Counted from the first letter of the stretch, positions 10,145-18,662 are shown. The stretch is 44,743 nucleotides of DNA from Bacteroidales bacterium (GCA_004552485.1 SFOH01000009.1:1-44743); one strand, 5' to 3'. Numbers and translations are program-made. The notes: a model not told the origin generated them from the letters alone.

Positions 10145-10178
10145 TTTGCGCTTGTCTCGGAATATTTTGGTAACTTGC
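10145..10178 (+). promoter_or_regulatory. Weak promoter candidate for EF-G2
   Basis: TTTG at 10145-10148 and TAACTTGC at 10171-10178 resemble the -33 and -7 elements. The -7 element lacks one T of TAnnTTTG and the spacer is 22 bp. A degenerate promoter would fit a gene that depends on an activator. The leader would be about 55 nt. Confidence 0.4.
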
Positions 10179-10236
10179 GCTCCAAATATAAAACCTTAAC
10201 ACCAACTTAGACTAAAAATAAACAATTCTAATAAAC

Positions 10237-12393
10237 ATGAAAGTCTATAAAACCAACGAAATCAAGAACATATCCCTGCTCGGCAGCAAGGGATCCGGTA
10301 AAACCACACTCGCTGAAGCTATGCTCTTCGAGTGTGGAGTTATAAAACGCCGCGGCACTGTAGAGGCCAAGAACACCGTTTCTGACTACTTCCCCGTGGA
10401 AAAAGAATACGGTTCGTCCGTTTTCTCAACCGTTTTCTACGCTGAGTTCTTAAATAAGAAGCTTAATGTTATAGACTGCCCGGGAGCCGACGACTTCGTG
10501 GGCAATGCCATCACAGCCCTCAATGTCACCGACACTGGTGTCATTGTGGTCAACGGACAGTACGGCGTGGAAGTGGGCACACAGAACATCTTCCGCACCT
10601 GCAAGGGCATCAACAAACCCGTCATCTTCGCCATCAACCAGCTCGACGGCGAAAAAGCCGACTATGACAATGTCATCGAGCAGATGAAGGAAATCTTCGG
10701 CTCGAAAGTAGTGCCCATCCAGTATCCCCTGTCATGCGGCCCGTCTTTCAACGCCATGATCGACGTTCTGCTCATGAAGAAATACTCATGGGGCCCCGAC
10801 GGCGGCGTTCCCAAAATCGAGGACATCCCCGCCGAGGAAATGGACAAAGCCATGGAGCTGCACCGCGCTCTTGTTGAGGCTGCCGCCGAAAACGACGAGT
10901 CTCTCATGGAGAAATTCTTCGAGGAGGAGCACCTCACCGAGGACGAGATGCGTGCCGGCATCCGCAAGGGCCTCGTGCAGAACAGCATCTATCCCGTCTT
11001 CTGCGTCAGCGCCGCCAAGGACATGGGCGTGCGCCGCATGATGGAGTTCCTGGGCAACGTCGTTCCCTTCGTGGAGGATATGCCCGCTCCCGTCGACAAA
11101 GCCGGCAACGAGGTTAAACCCGATGCCAACGGTCCCCTGTCCGTGTTCATGTTCAAGACCAGCGTAGAGCCCCACATCGGAGAGGTCAGCTACTTCAAGG
11201 TTATGAGCGGCACCCTCAAGGCCGGCGCCGACCTCGACAATGTCACCCGCGGCTCGAAAGAGCGCTTCGCCCAGCTCTACTGCGTATGCGGCCAGATCAA
11301 GACCGCCGTCGACGAGCTCCAGGCCGGCGACATCGGCGCTACCGTGAAGCTCAAAGACGCCCGCACCGGCAACACCCTCGACGGCAAGGGCTGCGAATAT
11401 GAGTTCGACTTCATCAAATATCCCGCTCCCAAGTATCAGCGCGCCGTGAAGCCCGTCACCGAGTCCGACAACGAGAAACTCATGACCATCCTCACCCGCA
11501 TGCACGAGGAAGATCCCACATGGGTTGTCGAGCAGTCGAAAGAGTTGAAGCAGACCATCCTCTCCGGTCAGGGCGAGTTCCACCTCCGCACCCTCAAATG
11601 GCGCGTCGAGAACAACGACAAACTCCCCATCGTCTTCGAGGAGCCCAAGATTCCTTACCGCGAGACCATCACCAAGGCCGCACGCGCCGACTACCGCCAC
11701 AAGAAACAGTCGGGCGGCGCCGGTCAGTTCGGCGAGGTGCACATCATCATCGAGCCTTACACCGAAGGCATGCCCGCCCCCGACACCTACAAGTTCGGCA
11801 ACCAGGAGTATAAGATGAACGTGCGCGACACCCAGGAAATTCCTCTGGCATGGGGCGGCAAGCTCGTTGTCTGCAACTGCATCGTCGGCGGCGCCATCGA
11901 CACCCGCTTCATCCCCGCTATCGTGAAAGGTCTCATGGACCGCATGGAGCAGGGCCCGCTCACCGGCTCATATGCCCGCGACGTGCGCGTCTGCATCTAC
12001 GACGGTAAGATGCACCCCGTTGACTCCAACGAAATCTCCTTCCGCCTGGCCGGCCGCAACGCCTTCTCCGAGGCCTTCCGCAACGCCAATCCCAAGGTGC
12101 TCGAGCCCGTTTACGACGTTGAGGTAATGGTTCCCGGCGACGTTATGGGTGACGTGATGAGCGACCTCCAGGGCCGTCGTGCCATCATCATGGGCATGAG
12201 CTCTGAGAACGGCTTCGAGAAACTCTCCGCCAAGGTGCCTCTGAAAGAAATGTCCTCATACTCCACCGCCCTGAGCTCCATCACCGGCGGCCGCAGCTCC
12301 TTCACCATGAAGTACAGCAGCTACGAGCTCGTTCCCGGCGACGTTCAGGAGAAGCTCCTCAAGGAGTACGCCGAGAAGAACTCGGAGGACTAA
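10237..12393 (+). CDS. Elongation factor G paralogue (EF-G2 type) with altered GTPase motifs
   Basis: A 718-residue translational GTPase-fold protein with all five EF-G domains: G domain (about 1-270), domain II (about 300-385), III, IV with SGGAGQFGEV, and V. P-loop GSKGSGKTT (16-24) is present, but key residues differ from canonical EF-G. The G3 motif is DCPGADDF (80-87), so the catalytic histidine of DTPGHVDF is Ala84. The switch I RGITI box is replaced by YGSSV. The G4 motif is NQLD (134-137) instead of NKxD. This matches the Bacteroides EF-G2 paralogue, reported to support translocation without GTP hydrolysis and to be needed for gut colonisation. The gene stands alone, divergent from lon, with a hairpin downstream. 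Confidence 0.95.
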   Translation: MKVYKTNEIKNISLLGSKGSGKTTLAEAMLFECGVIKRRGTVEAKNTVSDYFPVEKEYGSSVFSTVFYAEFLNKKLNVIDCPGADDFVGNAITALNVTDTGVIVVNGQYGVEVGTQNIFRTCKGINKPVIFAINQLDGEKADYDNVIEQMKEIFGSKVVPIQYPLSCGPSFNAMIDVLLMKKYSWGPDGGVPKIEDIPAEEMDKAMELHRALVEAAAENDESLMEKFFEEEHLTEDEMRAGIRKGLVQNSIYPVFCVSAAKDMGVRRMMEFLGNVVPFVEDMPAPVDKAGNEVKPDANGPLSVFMFKTSVEPHIGEVSYFKVMSGTLKAGADLDNVTRGSKERFAQLYCVCGQIKTAVDELQAGDIGATVKLKDARTGNTLDGKGCEYEFDFIKYPAPKYQRAVKPVTESDNEKLMTILTRMHEEDPTWVVEQSKELKQTILSGQGEFHLRTLKWRVENNDKLPIVFEEPKIPYRETITKAARADYRHKKQSGGAGQFGEVHIIIEPYTEGMPAPDTYKFGNQEYKMNVRDTQEIPLAWGGKLVVCNCIVGGAIDTRFIPAIVKGLMDRMEQGPLTGSYARDVRVCIYDGKMHPVDSNEISFRLAGRNAFSEAFRNANPKVLEPVYDVEVMVPGDVMGDVMSDLQGRRAIIMGMSSENGFEKLSAKVPLKEMSSYSTALSSITGGRSSFTMKYSSYELVPGDVQEKLLKEYAEKNSED

Positions 12394-12456
12394 TATCCCG
12401 CAAGTTCTGCGTCTGCCTCGAACGAGGCGGCGCGATAGTTTAATGAATTTTATCTC

Positions 12457-12490
12457 TCCGGCATCGGGCTTTTTGCGGCCCGGTGCCGGA
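12457..12490 (+). terminator. Hairpin after EF-G2, just before purT
   Basis: TCCGGCATCGGG (12457-12468) pairs with CCCGGTGCCGGA (12479-12490), a 12-bp stem with one G-U pair and a 10-nt loop. The sequence after it is TTATTG, not a clean U-tract. It probably ends EF-G2 transcripts, but it abuts the purT start and could influence purT expression. Confidence 0.6.
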
Positions 12491-12504
12491 TTATTGTGAC
12501 GAGA

Positions 12505-13692
12505 ATGATTAGTAAGGAAAGGACAGACGCGCCGCGCGTGCTGCTCTTGGGCAGCGGCGAGCTTGGGCTCGGACTGACGCGCGAGCTGAAACGCCTTGGC
12601 GCTCGGGTCATCGCCGCCGACCGCTATGCGCCGGCACCGGCCATGGCTGCCGCCGACGAGTGGCGCGTGCTCGATATGCTTGACCGTGAGGCGATTGTAG
12701 AGCTGATTCGTGAGGTGCGGCCGTCGGTCATTATCCCGGAGATTGAGGCCGTCAGCACCGAGGCCCTCGAGGCCGCCGAGGCCGGGGGAGTCCGCATTGT
12801 GCCGTGCGCACACGCCGTGGCGGTGTGCATGGACCGCTGCCGCCTGCGCCGCCTTGCCGCCGAGAAGGGCGTGCCGACGTCGCCTTTCGCCTTCGCCACA
12901 ATTGAGGAAGAAGCTGTAAAAGCTGCAGACTCAATCGGTTATCCATGCCTGGTGAAGCCTCGCATGAGCTCGTCGGGGCGCGGCATGAGCATGGCCCGCA
13001 ATGCCGACGAGGCGCGCGTCGCTTACCGCAATGCCGTCAGCGGCGGACGCGGCCACGATGCCGCCGTCATTGTGGAGGGCCTCGTCGATTTCGATACGGA
13101 GATAACGCTGCTGACGGTGCGCACGCCCGCCGGCGCCTTCTTCTGCGCGCCCATCGGCCACGAACAGCACGATGGCGACTATCGCTTTTCCTGGCAGCCG
13201 GCAGATTCGCTCTCATCGGCCGTGCTGAGAAAGGCGCACGATGTAGCGCGCATGATGACCGACGCCGTGGGTGGTTACGGCATCTTCGGCGTGGAATTTT
13301 TTGTGAAAGGTAACGAGTTGTTTTTCAACGAGATGTCGCCGCGACCTCATGACACGGGCATGGTGACGCTTCGCACGCAGCCGCTCAGCGAGTTCGCCAT
13401 CCATGCGCGCCTCGCCCTTGGACTACCCGTGACCGAGGCCGACGTGCAACTTCGGCAACCCGGCGCCTCCGCGGCGATAGTGGCGCACGGCCACGGCAGC
13501 GAAATCGCCTATTCCGGCATCGCCGACGCCGAGGCAATTCCCGGCGTCTCCGTTCAACTCTTCGGCAAGCCGTCGGTAGACGGACACCGCCGCATGGGCG
13601 TGCTCTTGGCTAACAGCCTCGATGACGCCCGCCGCGTTGTCAGCCTGATCTCAGTGCTTGTTGGGAAAGATGCGCCGGAAGCGGAACGATGA
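12505..13692 (+). CDS. purT: Formate-dependent GAR transformylase PurT
   Basis: An ATP-grasp enzyme that makes formyl-GAR from GAR, formate and ATP in purine synthesis, bypassing the folate-dependent PurN step. The N-terminal pre-ATP-grasp domain begins VLLLGSGELGLGLTREL. The glycine-rich loop is KPRMSSSGRGMS, and the metal/ATP-binding segment is GVEFFVKGNELFFNEMSPRPHDTG. Length is about 395 aa, normal for the family. I prefer the ATG at 12505; a GTG at 12496 would add three residues. The 3' end overlaps the convergent secreted-protein gene by 42 bp. No strong promoter is visible between it and EF-G2. Confidence 0.94.
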   Translation: MISKERTDAPRVLLLGSGELGLGLTRELKRLGARVIAADRYAPAPAMAAADEWRVLDMLDREAIVELIREVRPSVIIPEIEAVSTEALEAAEAGGVRIVPCAHAVAVCMDRCRLRRLAAEKGVPTSPFAFATIEEEAVKAADSIGYPCLVKPRMSSSGRGMSMARNADEARVAYRNAVSGGRGHDAAVIVEGLVDFDTEITLLTVRTPAGAFFCAPIGHEQHDGDYRFSWQPADSLSSAVLRKAHDVARMMTDAVGGYGIFGVEFFVKGNELFFNEMSPRPHDTGMVTLRTQPLSEFAIHARLALGLPVTEADVQLRQPGASAAIVAHGHGSEIAYSGIADAEAIPGVSVQLFGKPSVDGHRRMGVLLANSLDDARRVVSLISVLVGKDAPEAER

Positions 13693-14619
13693 GCGGAAGA
13701 GCGGAAAGTTGAGTGTGAGGATGGTGCACCGGGCCTCTAATGTCGCGTAAGTCTCTGAGTTGTAGAGCGTGAGGCGGCGATTGTCGGCCCATTCGAGATC
13801 GTAGTTGTTGATGAATATGGTGGGAATGAGCCGCCCTTTCACCATGAGCGGTTGCCATGCCTGCGCGGGCGAATCCACCGGGCCGAGATAGAGAACATCG
13901 ATGGCATCGCCGTTGCGGACGGTGGCCAGGCGATAAGGTGCGCCGAGCGACACTGCCTTGGCCTGAACATTACGATCGAGGTATTCCCAATAGCCCTCCA
14001 CGCTGTCGCGCGAAGCGGCGAGGTAATCGTCTAACTCACTGATTGTGTTGAACTTGGTGTTGCGGCGGTCGAGATAGTGAGACGCCTCGGCGCGGAGCAC
14101 TCGAAAGTTTGCCTTCGTCGGCGTTCGCAGAATCGCGCGGCTGCCCTCGGCAATGGTCGCGGGCACAGGCACATCGCGAAACAGCGGTTTTCCGTCGGAA
14201 GCAAGGACGCGGCGCAGACCGTCGCCGACAGTCAGCCGAAGACCTAACAGTGGTCCGCTGTAAGAAACTTCTTCCTCGGCTATCACACGCTCGTTTCCGG
14301 TCTGCATCTCACTGAGCCGGACGCGCGCCTTGTCCGAGTAAACGCCGTCGTCAAAGCTGTTCAGCCGTTTGATGCTCAGAGCGTTATAGCTGCTGTCGGT
14401 GACGTTCCACATCAGCTGCCACTGACGCGCGTCGTTCACAACCTGCAGGTCGAGCTTGGCCACATCTCGGTCCACCGTACATAGCACGCTGTCGCGCCAC
14501 CCCGACTTTGACCGCCCCATGACGGGGTCGGCGGCCGTAGCCGAAATGGCGAAAATTCCGGCCAAAACCGGGATGAACAGGCGTAAGCGATTGAGTATGT
14601 GAATGTTGAGGTGGGTCAT
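13651..14619 (-). CDS. Secreted protein of unknown function, coupled to ClC gene
   Basis: A 322-residue protein with an N-terminal signal peptide (LRLFIPVLAGIFAISATAADP). It then has a predicted beta-rich region starting SGWRDSVLCTVDRDVAKLDLQVV, with many alternating hydrophobic and polar strands and an ILYLGP-like stretch. I recognise no family with certainty. I chose the ATG at 14617-14619 because it shares its A with the TGA stop of the upstream ClC gene (TGATG), a tight coupling. The longer open frame upstream is a shadow of that gene. It is the last gene of the tsaC run and ends inside purT on the other strand. Confidence 0.82.
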   Translation of the reverse strand: MTHLNIHILNRLRLFIPVLAGIFAISATAADPVMGRSKSGWRDSVLCTVDRDVAKLDLQVVNDARQWQLMWNVTDSSYNALSIKRLNSFDDGVYSDKARVRLSEMQTGNERVIAEEEVSYSGPLLGLRLTVGDGLRRVLASDGKPLFRDVPVPATIAEGSRAILRTPTKANFRVLRAEASHYLDRRNTKFNTISELDDYLAASRDSVEGYWEYLDRNVQAKAVSLGAPYRLATVRNGDAIDVLYLGPVDSPAQAWQPLMVKGRLIPTIFINNYDLEWADNRRLTLYNSETYATLEARCTILTLNFPLFRSSFRFRRIFPNKH

Positions 14620-16427
14620 CAATCCTCGCAGTAGTGTCTGAGAACGCGCCGGTAGCTGTTGAAAATCTTCGACTTGGAGACGAAGCCCATGTAATGCCCA
14701 TCGTCGTCGACGACAGGGAGGTTCCACGCGCGCGTGTCGTCGAACGTCTTCATCACCTTCTCCATCGGCTCGTTGATGTTGATTTTTGCCGGCGGCATGG
14801 TCATGAACGAGTTGACGTACATCTTCTTATATAGGTCGGGGCGGAACATGATGTTGCGGATGTCGTCGAGAATGACTACGCCCATGAGCACATTGTCCTT
14901 ATCGAGGACGGGGAAGAGGTTGCGGTGGCTGCGCGAGATGACGTCGACCATCTGCTTGAGGTTCATGTCGGGACGCACCACCATGAAGTCGTTCTCGATG
15001 ACGGAGTCGGTCTTGAGCAGTGTGAGCACGGCCTTGTCCTTGTGGTGAGTGAGCAGTTCGCCGCGCTGTGCCAGACGCATGGCGTAGATGCTGTACGGCT
15101 CGAAGATTTTGATGGTGCCGTAGCTGACGGTGGAGACAATCAGCAAGGGCAGGAAGAGGTCGTAGCCGCCTGTGAGCTCGGCCGTGAGGAAGATCGCCAT
15201 GAGCGGTGCGTGCATGACGCCGCTCATCACGCCGGCCATGCCGATGAGAGCGAAGTTCTTGGTGGACAGCACCGTGTCGAAGCCCAGCATGTTGCAGCAG
15301 TAGGCGAAGAGGAAGCCGGTGAGACAGCCCACGTATAGCGACGGCGCGAAGGTTCCGCCCACGCCGCCGGCGCCGTTCGTCGACGATGTCGCGAAGGCTT
15401 TGGCCAGAATAATCAGGCCGATAAACATGATGAGGAACCACACGGCGTGACCCTCGCTGTAGAAGATCGAGCCGTTGACGATGGCCGAGGGATTGCCGGC
15501 CAGAAGATACTTGATCGGCTCATAGCCCTCGCCGTAGAGGGGCGGGAAGAGGAAGACCAGCGCCGAGAGGATGATGCAGCCCGTGAGCGTTTTGAAGATC
15601 TGGCGGCGGAAGCGGCGGAAGAAGTTTTCCATCATGTTCATCACGCGTGTGAAGTAGAGGCTGATGATGCCGCAGACGGCGCCGAGCAGGAGCACGAACG
15701 GAATCTTTATGGCCGTGAAGGCGTCGCTCTGCACGAAGAAGAACTCGAAGTCGTAGCCCGTGTAGATGTAAGCCATTGTGGCACTGGTGATTGAGGCAAT
15801 CAGCAGGGGCATGACGGAGACCGTTGTCAGGTCGAGCATCAGCACCTCCAGCGTGAACAGCATGCCGGCGATGGGCGCCTTGAAGATGCCCGCGATGCCG
15901 GCTGCGGCACCGCATCCCACGAGAATCATGAGGATGCGCGGGCTCATGCGGAAGGCCTGGCCCAGATTCGAGCCGATGGCGGCGCCCGTGGCCACGATAG
16001 GGCCCTCGGCACCGACCGAGCCGCCGAAGCCGATGGTGATGGACGAGGCGACCACCGACGAGTACATATTGTGCTTCTTCAGGCGGCTTTTGTTGGAGGC
16101 GATGGCCGCCAGCACGCGCGTTACGCCGTGGCTGATGTTGTCGCGCACGACATATTTGACGTAGAGCGCCGAGAGCGTCACGCCCACGGCGGGGAGGATG
16201 ATGTAGACATAGTTGCCGCTGTCGGCGTTGACGCCGCTGAGCAGTGTTCCGCTGATGAGGTGAATCATCATCTTCAGCACAATGGCGGCCATGCCGGCGA
16301 AAACACCCACGAGCAGGCTGAGGAAAATGACGAATGCCCTTTCCTTCACGTGCTTCTCACGCCATGCCAGAAAGCGCAGGAAGGCGCGGTTGACGGGGCT
16401 GTGCGGGTTTTCTTGTTTGTATGCCAT
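14619..16427 (-). CDS. ClC-family chloride channel/transporter with CBS domain pair
   Basis: A 602-residue integral inner-membrane protein with about ten or more helices followed by two CBS domains (about 465-590), which sense adenine nucleotides in other members. The selectivity motif GSVGAEGP (136-143) keeps the gating glutamate E141 but has Ala before it, where Lys/Arg is common. The later motif GGTFAPSLYVG is intact. At the position of the E. coli ClC internal proton glutamate the sequence is TLEVLM, with Val, which is seen in ClC channels. Whether it is a channel or an exchanger is therefore open. It is preceded by the sugar transferase gene after 28 bp and coupled to a secreted-protein gene. 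Confidence 0.93.
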   Translation of the reverse strand: MAYKQENPHSPVNRAFLRFLAWREKHVKERAFVIFLSLLVGVFAGMAAIVLKMMIHLISGTLLSGVNADSGNYVYIILPAVGVTLSALYVKYVVRDNISHGVTRVLAAIASNKSRLKKHNMYSSVVASSITIGFGGSVGAEGPIVATGAAIGSNLGQAFRMSPRILMILVGCGAAAGIAGIFKAPIAGMLFTLEVLMLDLTTVSVMPLLIASITSATMAYIYTGYDFEFFFVQSDAFTAIKIPFVLLLGAVCGIISLYFTRVMNMMENFFRRFRRQIFKTLTGCIILSALVFLFPPLYGEGYEPIKYLLAGNPSAIVNGSIFYSEGHAVWFLIMFIGLIILAKAFATSSTNGAGGVGGTFAPSLYVGCLTGFLFAYCCNMLGFDTVLSTKNFALIGMAGVMSGVMHAPLMAIFLTAELTGGYDLFLPLLIVSTVSYGTIKIFEPYSIYAMRLAQRGELLTHHKDKAVLTLLKTDSVIENDFMVVRPDMNLKQMVDVISRSHRNLFPVLDKDNVLMGVVILDDIRNIMFRPDLYKKMYVNSFMTMPPAKININEPMEKVMKTFDDTRAWNLPVVDDDGHYMGFVSKSKIFNSYRRVLRHYCED

Positions 16428-16455
16428 TGTCTTAAGTTTCGGTTATGAGTCGTGG

Positions 16456-17880
16456 TCAGAGGCCCTTGCCGGTGATGACCGTGTTGATGGTGTAGAAAAG
16501 AATTTTGAGGTCGACCGGCAGGGAGACGTTGTCGATGTAAATCATGTCGTAGCGCAGGCGCTCGATCATCTGGTCGACGTTGGTGGCGTAGCCATATTTG
16601 ACCATGCCCCAGGACGTTATGCCGGGACGCACCTGGTGGATGAGGTTGTAATAGGGTGCGCGTTCGACAATCTGGCGGATGTAGTATTCGCGCTCGGGAC
16701 GCGGCCCCACGAGGCTCATGTCGCCCTTCAGCACGTTCCAGAACTGAGGCAGCTCGTCGAGGCGGTATTTGCGCATGATGTGGCCGATGGGCGTGATGCG
16801 CGGGTCGTCGAGCGAGGAGAGGGCCGGGCCGTCGTTCTCGGCGTCGGTGTACATCGTGCGGAATTTGAGGATGAAGAAGGGCTTCTTGTGGTGGCCGATG
16901 CGTTCCTGGCGATAGATGACCGGACCCGGGCTCGAGCGCTTCACGGCTATGGCCAGCGCCAGGTACAACGGGCTGAGAACCAGCAGTGTGACGGCTGAGA
17001 TGCATACGTCGGACAGGCGCTTGGCGTTGACGGTGAAGGCCGAAGTTCCCACGTGAGAGATGTCGATGAGCGGCTCGCCGGCAACATTGCGCATTCGCGG
17101 GCGCGTCACCATCACCTCGTAGAGCTCGGGGCTGATGTAGATTGTGCAGCCGGTGGCGAAGAGGTCGTTTATGAGCTGGCCGGTGTGGCGCATGCCCGTG
17201 TGCTGGGGCATCACGATGACGCGGCGGACGTCGTTGTCGCGGATGACCTGGACGAGGTTGTCGTAGTTGTAGACGGGCAGACCGTTGATGTCGCTGTCTG
17301 TGCGCGATATGTGGGCGGCGTCCACGAATCCGACCACGCGGAACTCGCTGGAATAGGCGCTGCGGTTGAGGCGCTCGGCCATGTTGCGGGCGTTGCAGCC
17401 GGTGCCGATGATGAGCGTGTTGAACGAAATCTGACCGTTGCGGATGCGCCGGTTCGCGCGTGTGGTGATGACGAGCCTCACCGTGACGACGGGCAAGAAC
17501 AGGCACAGCCACATCAGCGTCACCATCTCGTAGAGCTTCATGCGGCTGACGTCCATGTCGTTGATCATCACCATAAAGAAGATGATGACCGTGCCGATGA
17601 GCGAGATGAGCGCGGAGTTGCCTATGTCGTCGACGCGGCTCTTGAAGAAAAGGTTGTTGTAATAGCCTGATAGCCAGTAGAGTCCCACCATCATCAGCGG
17701 AATAATCAGCTGGCCGCCCACCACGGGGAGTGAGCCGAGGTGTTGCCAGAGCGTGTAGGTCTCGCGCGTGACTGCCGAAAGCGCCGCATAGCGGATGAGA
17801 GTGTAGACCAGCCATCCTATGTTTAGGCACAGGTAGTCACTGAGCAGATATGTCAGCAGTTGGCGGCGGTATTTTCTCAT
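16456..17880 (-). CDS. Polyprenyl-phosphate sugar-1-phosphate transferase
   Basis: A 474-residue WbaP/WcaJ-type enzyme that starts glycan assembly by moving a hexose-1-phosphate onto undecaprenyl phosphate at the inner membrane. It has several N-terminal transmembrane helices (MRKYRRQLLTYLLSDY onward), a Rossmann-like middle domain (LIIGTGCNARNMAERL) and the C-terminal bacterial sugar transferase domain. That domain carries SSPGPVIYRQERIG, ILKFRTMY, YRLDELPQFWNVLKGDMSL and GPRPE. I chose the ATG at 17878-17880; upstream in-frame codons overlap the tsaC end and lack similarity. The sugar donated cannot be read from sequence. No gene cluster for a polysaccharide surrounds it. Confidence 0.93.
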   Translation of the reverse strand: MRKYRRQLLTYLLSDYLCLNIGWLVYTLIRYAALSAVTRETYTLWQHLGSLPVVGGQLIIPLMMVGLYWLSGYYNNLFFKSRVDDIGNSALISLIGTVIIFFMVMINDMDVSRMKLYEMVTLMWLCLFLPVVTVRLVITTRANRRIRNGQISFNTLIIGTGCNARNMAERLNRSAYSSEFRVVGFVDAAHISRTDSDINGLPVYNYDNLVQVIRDNDVRRVIVMPQHTGMRHTGQLINDLFATGCTIYISPELYEVMVTRPRMRNVAGEPLIDISHVGTSAFTVNAKRLSDVCISAVTLLVLSPLYLALAIAVKRSSPGPVIYRQERIGHHKKPFFILKFRTMYTDAENDGPALSSLDDPRITPIGHIMRKYRLDELPQFWNVLKGDMSLVGPRPEREYYIRQIVERAPYYNLIHQVRPGITSWGMVKYGYATNVDQMIERLRYDMIYIDNVSLPVDLKILFYTINTVITGKGL

Positions 17881-17944
17881 GCGCGGAGGATGTAGGAGTG
17901 CCGGACAGCGGGGCAGGTCTTGAGGATTATGGTGGGGGAGTTGT

Positions 17945-18553
17945 TTATTTTCTGAGGATTTGGAACGAGCCATCCTCGTGGAGGCGCATCACGGTCGAAG
18001 GCTTTACTGAGGTCAGGCATGGCTCGTCGCGCCGCGAGGTGCAGACGTAGTCGACGGCATCGAGGATTTCCGGGGTGATTTGGGCGAAGCATAGCGGCGC
18101 GGGACTGCCGCTGACGTTCGCCGACGTGGACACGAGCGGGCGCCCGAGCTGCCGGCAGATGGCGGCGGAGACGGCCTCCGTGGTGATTCGCACGCCAAGG
18201 CTTCCGTCTTCGCCCATCAGCGCCGGAGCGACGCCTCGGCCGTGGTCGTAGACGATGGTGAGCGGGTCCACGGCGGCGTCGAGGAGCTCGTAGGCGACGT
18301 CGGGGATTCCGTCGACGGTGCGTTCGAGCATGGCGATGCTGTGGACGAGGGTGATGAGGGCCTTATGGTCGTCGCGGTGCTTGATGGCGAAGATGCGGCG
18401 CACGGCCTGCTCGTTGGTGGCATCGCATCCGATGCCCCATATAGTGTCGGTGGGATAGACGAGGACGCCGCCGCGGCGCAGAGTGTCCACGGCCGCTTTG
18501 ACGTCGTCGGCCTCAGCCGGGTTCAGTCGCGTATGGTCTTTGAAAGGTTCCAT
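17945..18553 (-). CDS. tsaC: Threonylcarbamoyl-AMP synthase (Sua5/YrdC family)
   Basis: A 202-residue YrdC-domain protein. TsaC makes threonylcarbamoyl-AMP for the t6A modification of tRNAs that read ANN codons. It has GGVLVYPTDTIWGIGCDATN, the KxRxxxK motif (KHRDDHK), and the nucleotide-binding ending PLVSTSANVSGSPAP. It lacks the extra C-terminal Sua5 domain. I chose ATG 18551-18553 because the -7 promoter element ends only 4 bases upstream of it, so the start of transcription falls on the ATG. The longer frame (five more residues) would begin upstream of that point. It appears to head the run tsaC - sugar transferase - ClC - secreted protein. Confidence 0.93.
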   Translation of the reverse strand: MEPFKDHTRLNPAEADDVKAAVDTLRRGGVLVYPTDTIWGIGCDATNEQAVRRIFAIKHRDDHKALITLVHSIAMLERTVDGIPDVAYELLDAAVDPLTIVYDHGRGVAPALMGEDGSLGVRITTEAVSAAICRQLGRPLVSTSANVSGSPAPLCFAQITPEILDAVDYVCTSRRDEPCLTSVKPSTVMRLHEDGSFQILRK

Positions 18554-18557
18554 ACCA

Positions 18558-18588
18558 CAAAAATACAAATAATTTGGAGAACGGCAAA
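18558..18588 (-). promoter_or_regulatory. Leaderless-type promoter of tsaC
   Basis: On the minus strand TTTG (18588-18585), 19 bp, then TATTTTTG (18565-18558) match the consensus. The last G lies 4 bases from the tsaC ATG, so transcription is predicted to begin at or next to the start codon. Confidence 0.75.
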
Positions 18589-18616
18589 ATTAAAAGCAAA
18601 AAAGCGGCACGGGGGA

Positions 18617-18637
18617 CCGGGAGCCGTGGGCTCCCGG
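18617..18637. other. Perfect hairpin CCGGGAGCC-GTG-GGCTCCCGG
   Basis: A 9-bp perfect stem with a 3-nt loop lies between tsaC and the tricorn-type peptidase gene. On the minus strand a run of six T follows about 20 bases later (GCTTTTTTGC), so it may act as a second terminator for the peptidase gene. Confidence 0.5.
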
Positions 18638-18662
18638 CACGGTGGCAGGCGCGGTCAGAGGC

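Larger units (their letters stand above)
9936..10236. other. Divergent intergenic region between lon and EF-G2
   Basis: This 301-bp stretch holds the lon promoter on the minus strand, a weaker EF-G2 promoter on the plus strand, and an ACATGT-N6-ACATGT dyad. It is much more A/T-rich than the flanking genes. The short frames in it lack codon bias and similarity, so I do not call a gene here. Confidence 0.7.

Noticed and set aside
9980..10210. Short open frames in the lon / EF-G2 gap
   Set aside because: They overlap promoter elements, have no similarity and use Lys/Tyr-rich A/T-driven codons.
10237..12393. Calling this gene the main EF-G (fusA)
   Set aside because: The G3 His is Ala and other G-motifs differ, which fits the EF-G2 paralogue.
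16346..17830. A 494-codon minus-strand frame within the sugar transferase gene
   Set aside because: Frame shadow of the supported gene; Arg/His/Pro-rich without motifs.
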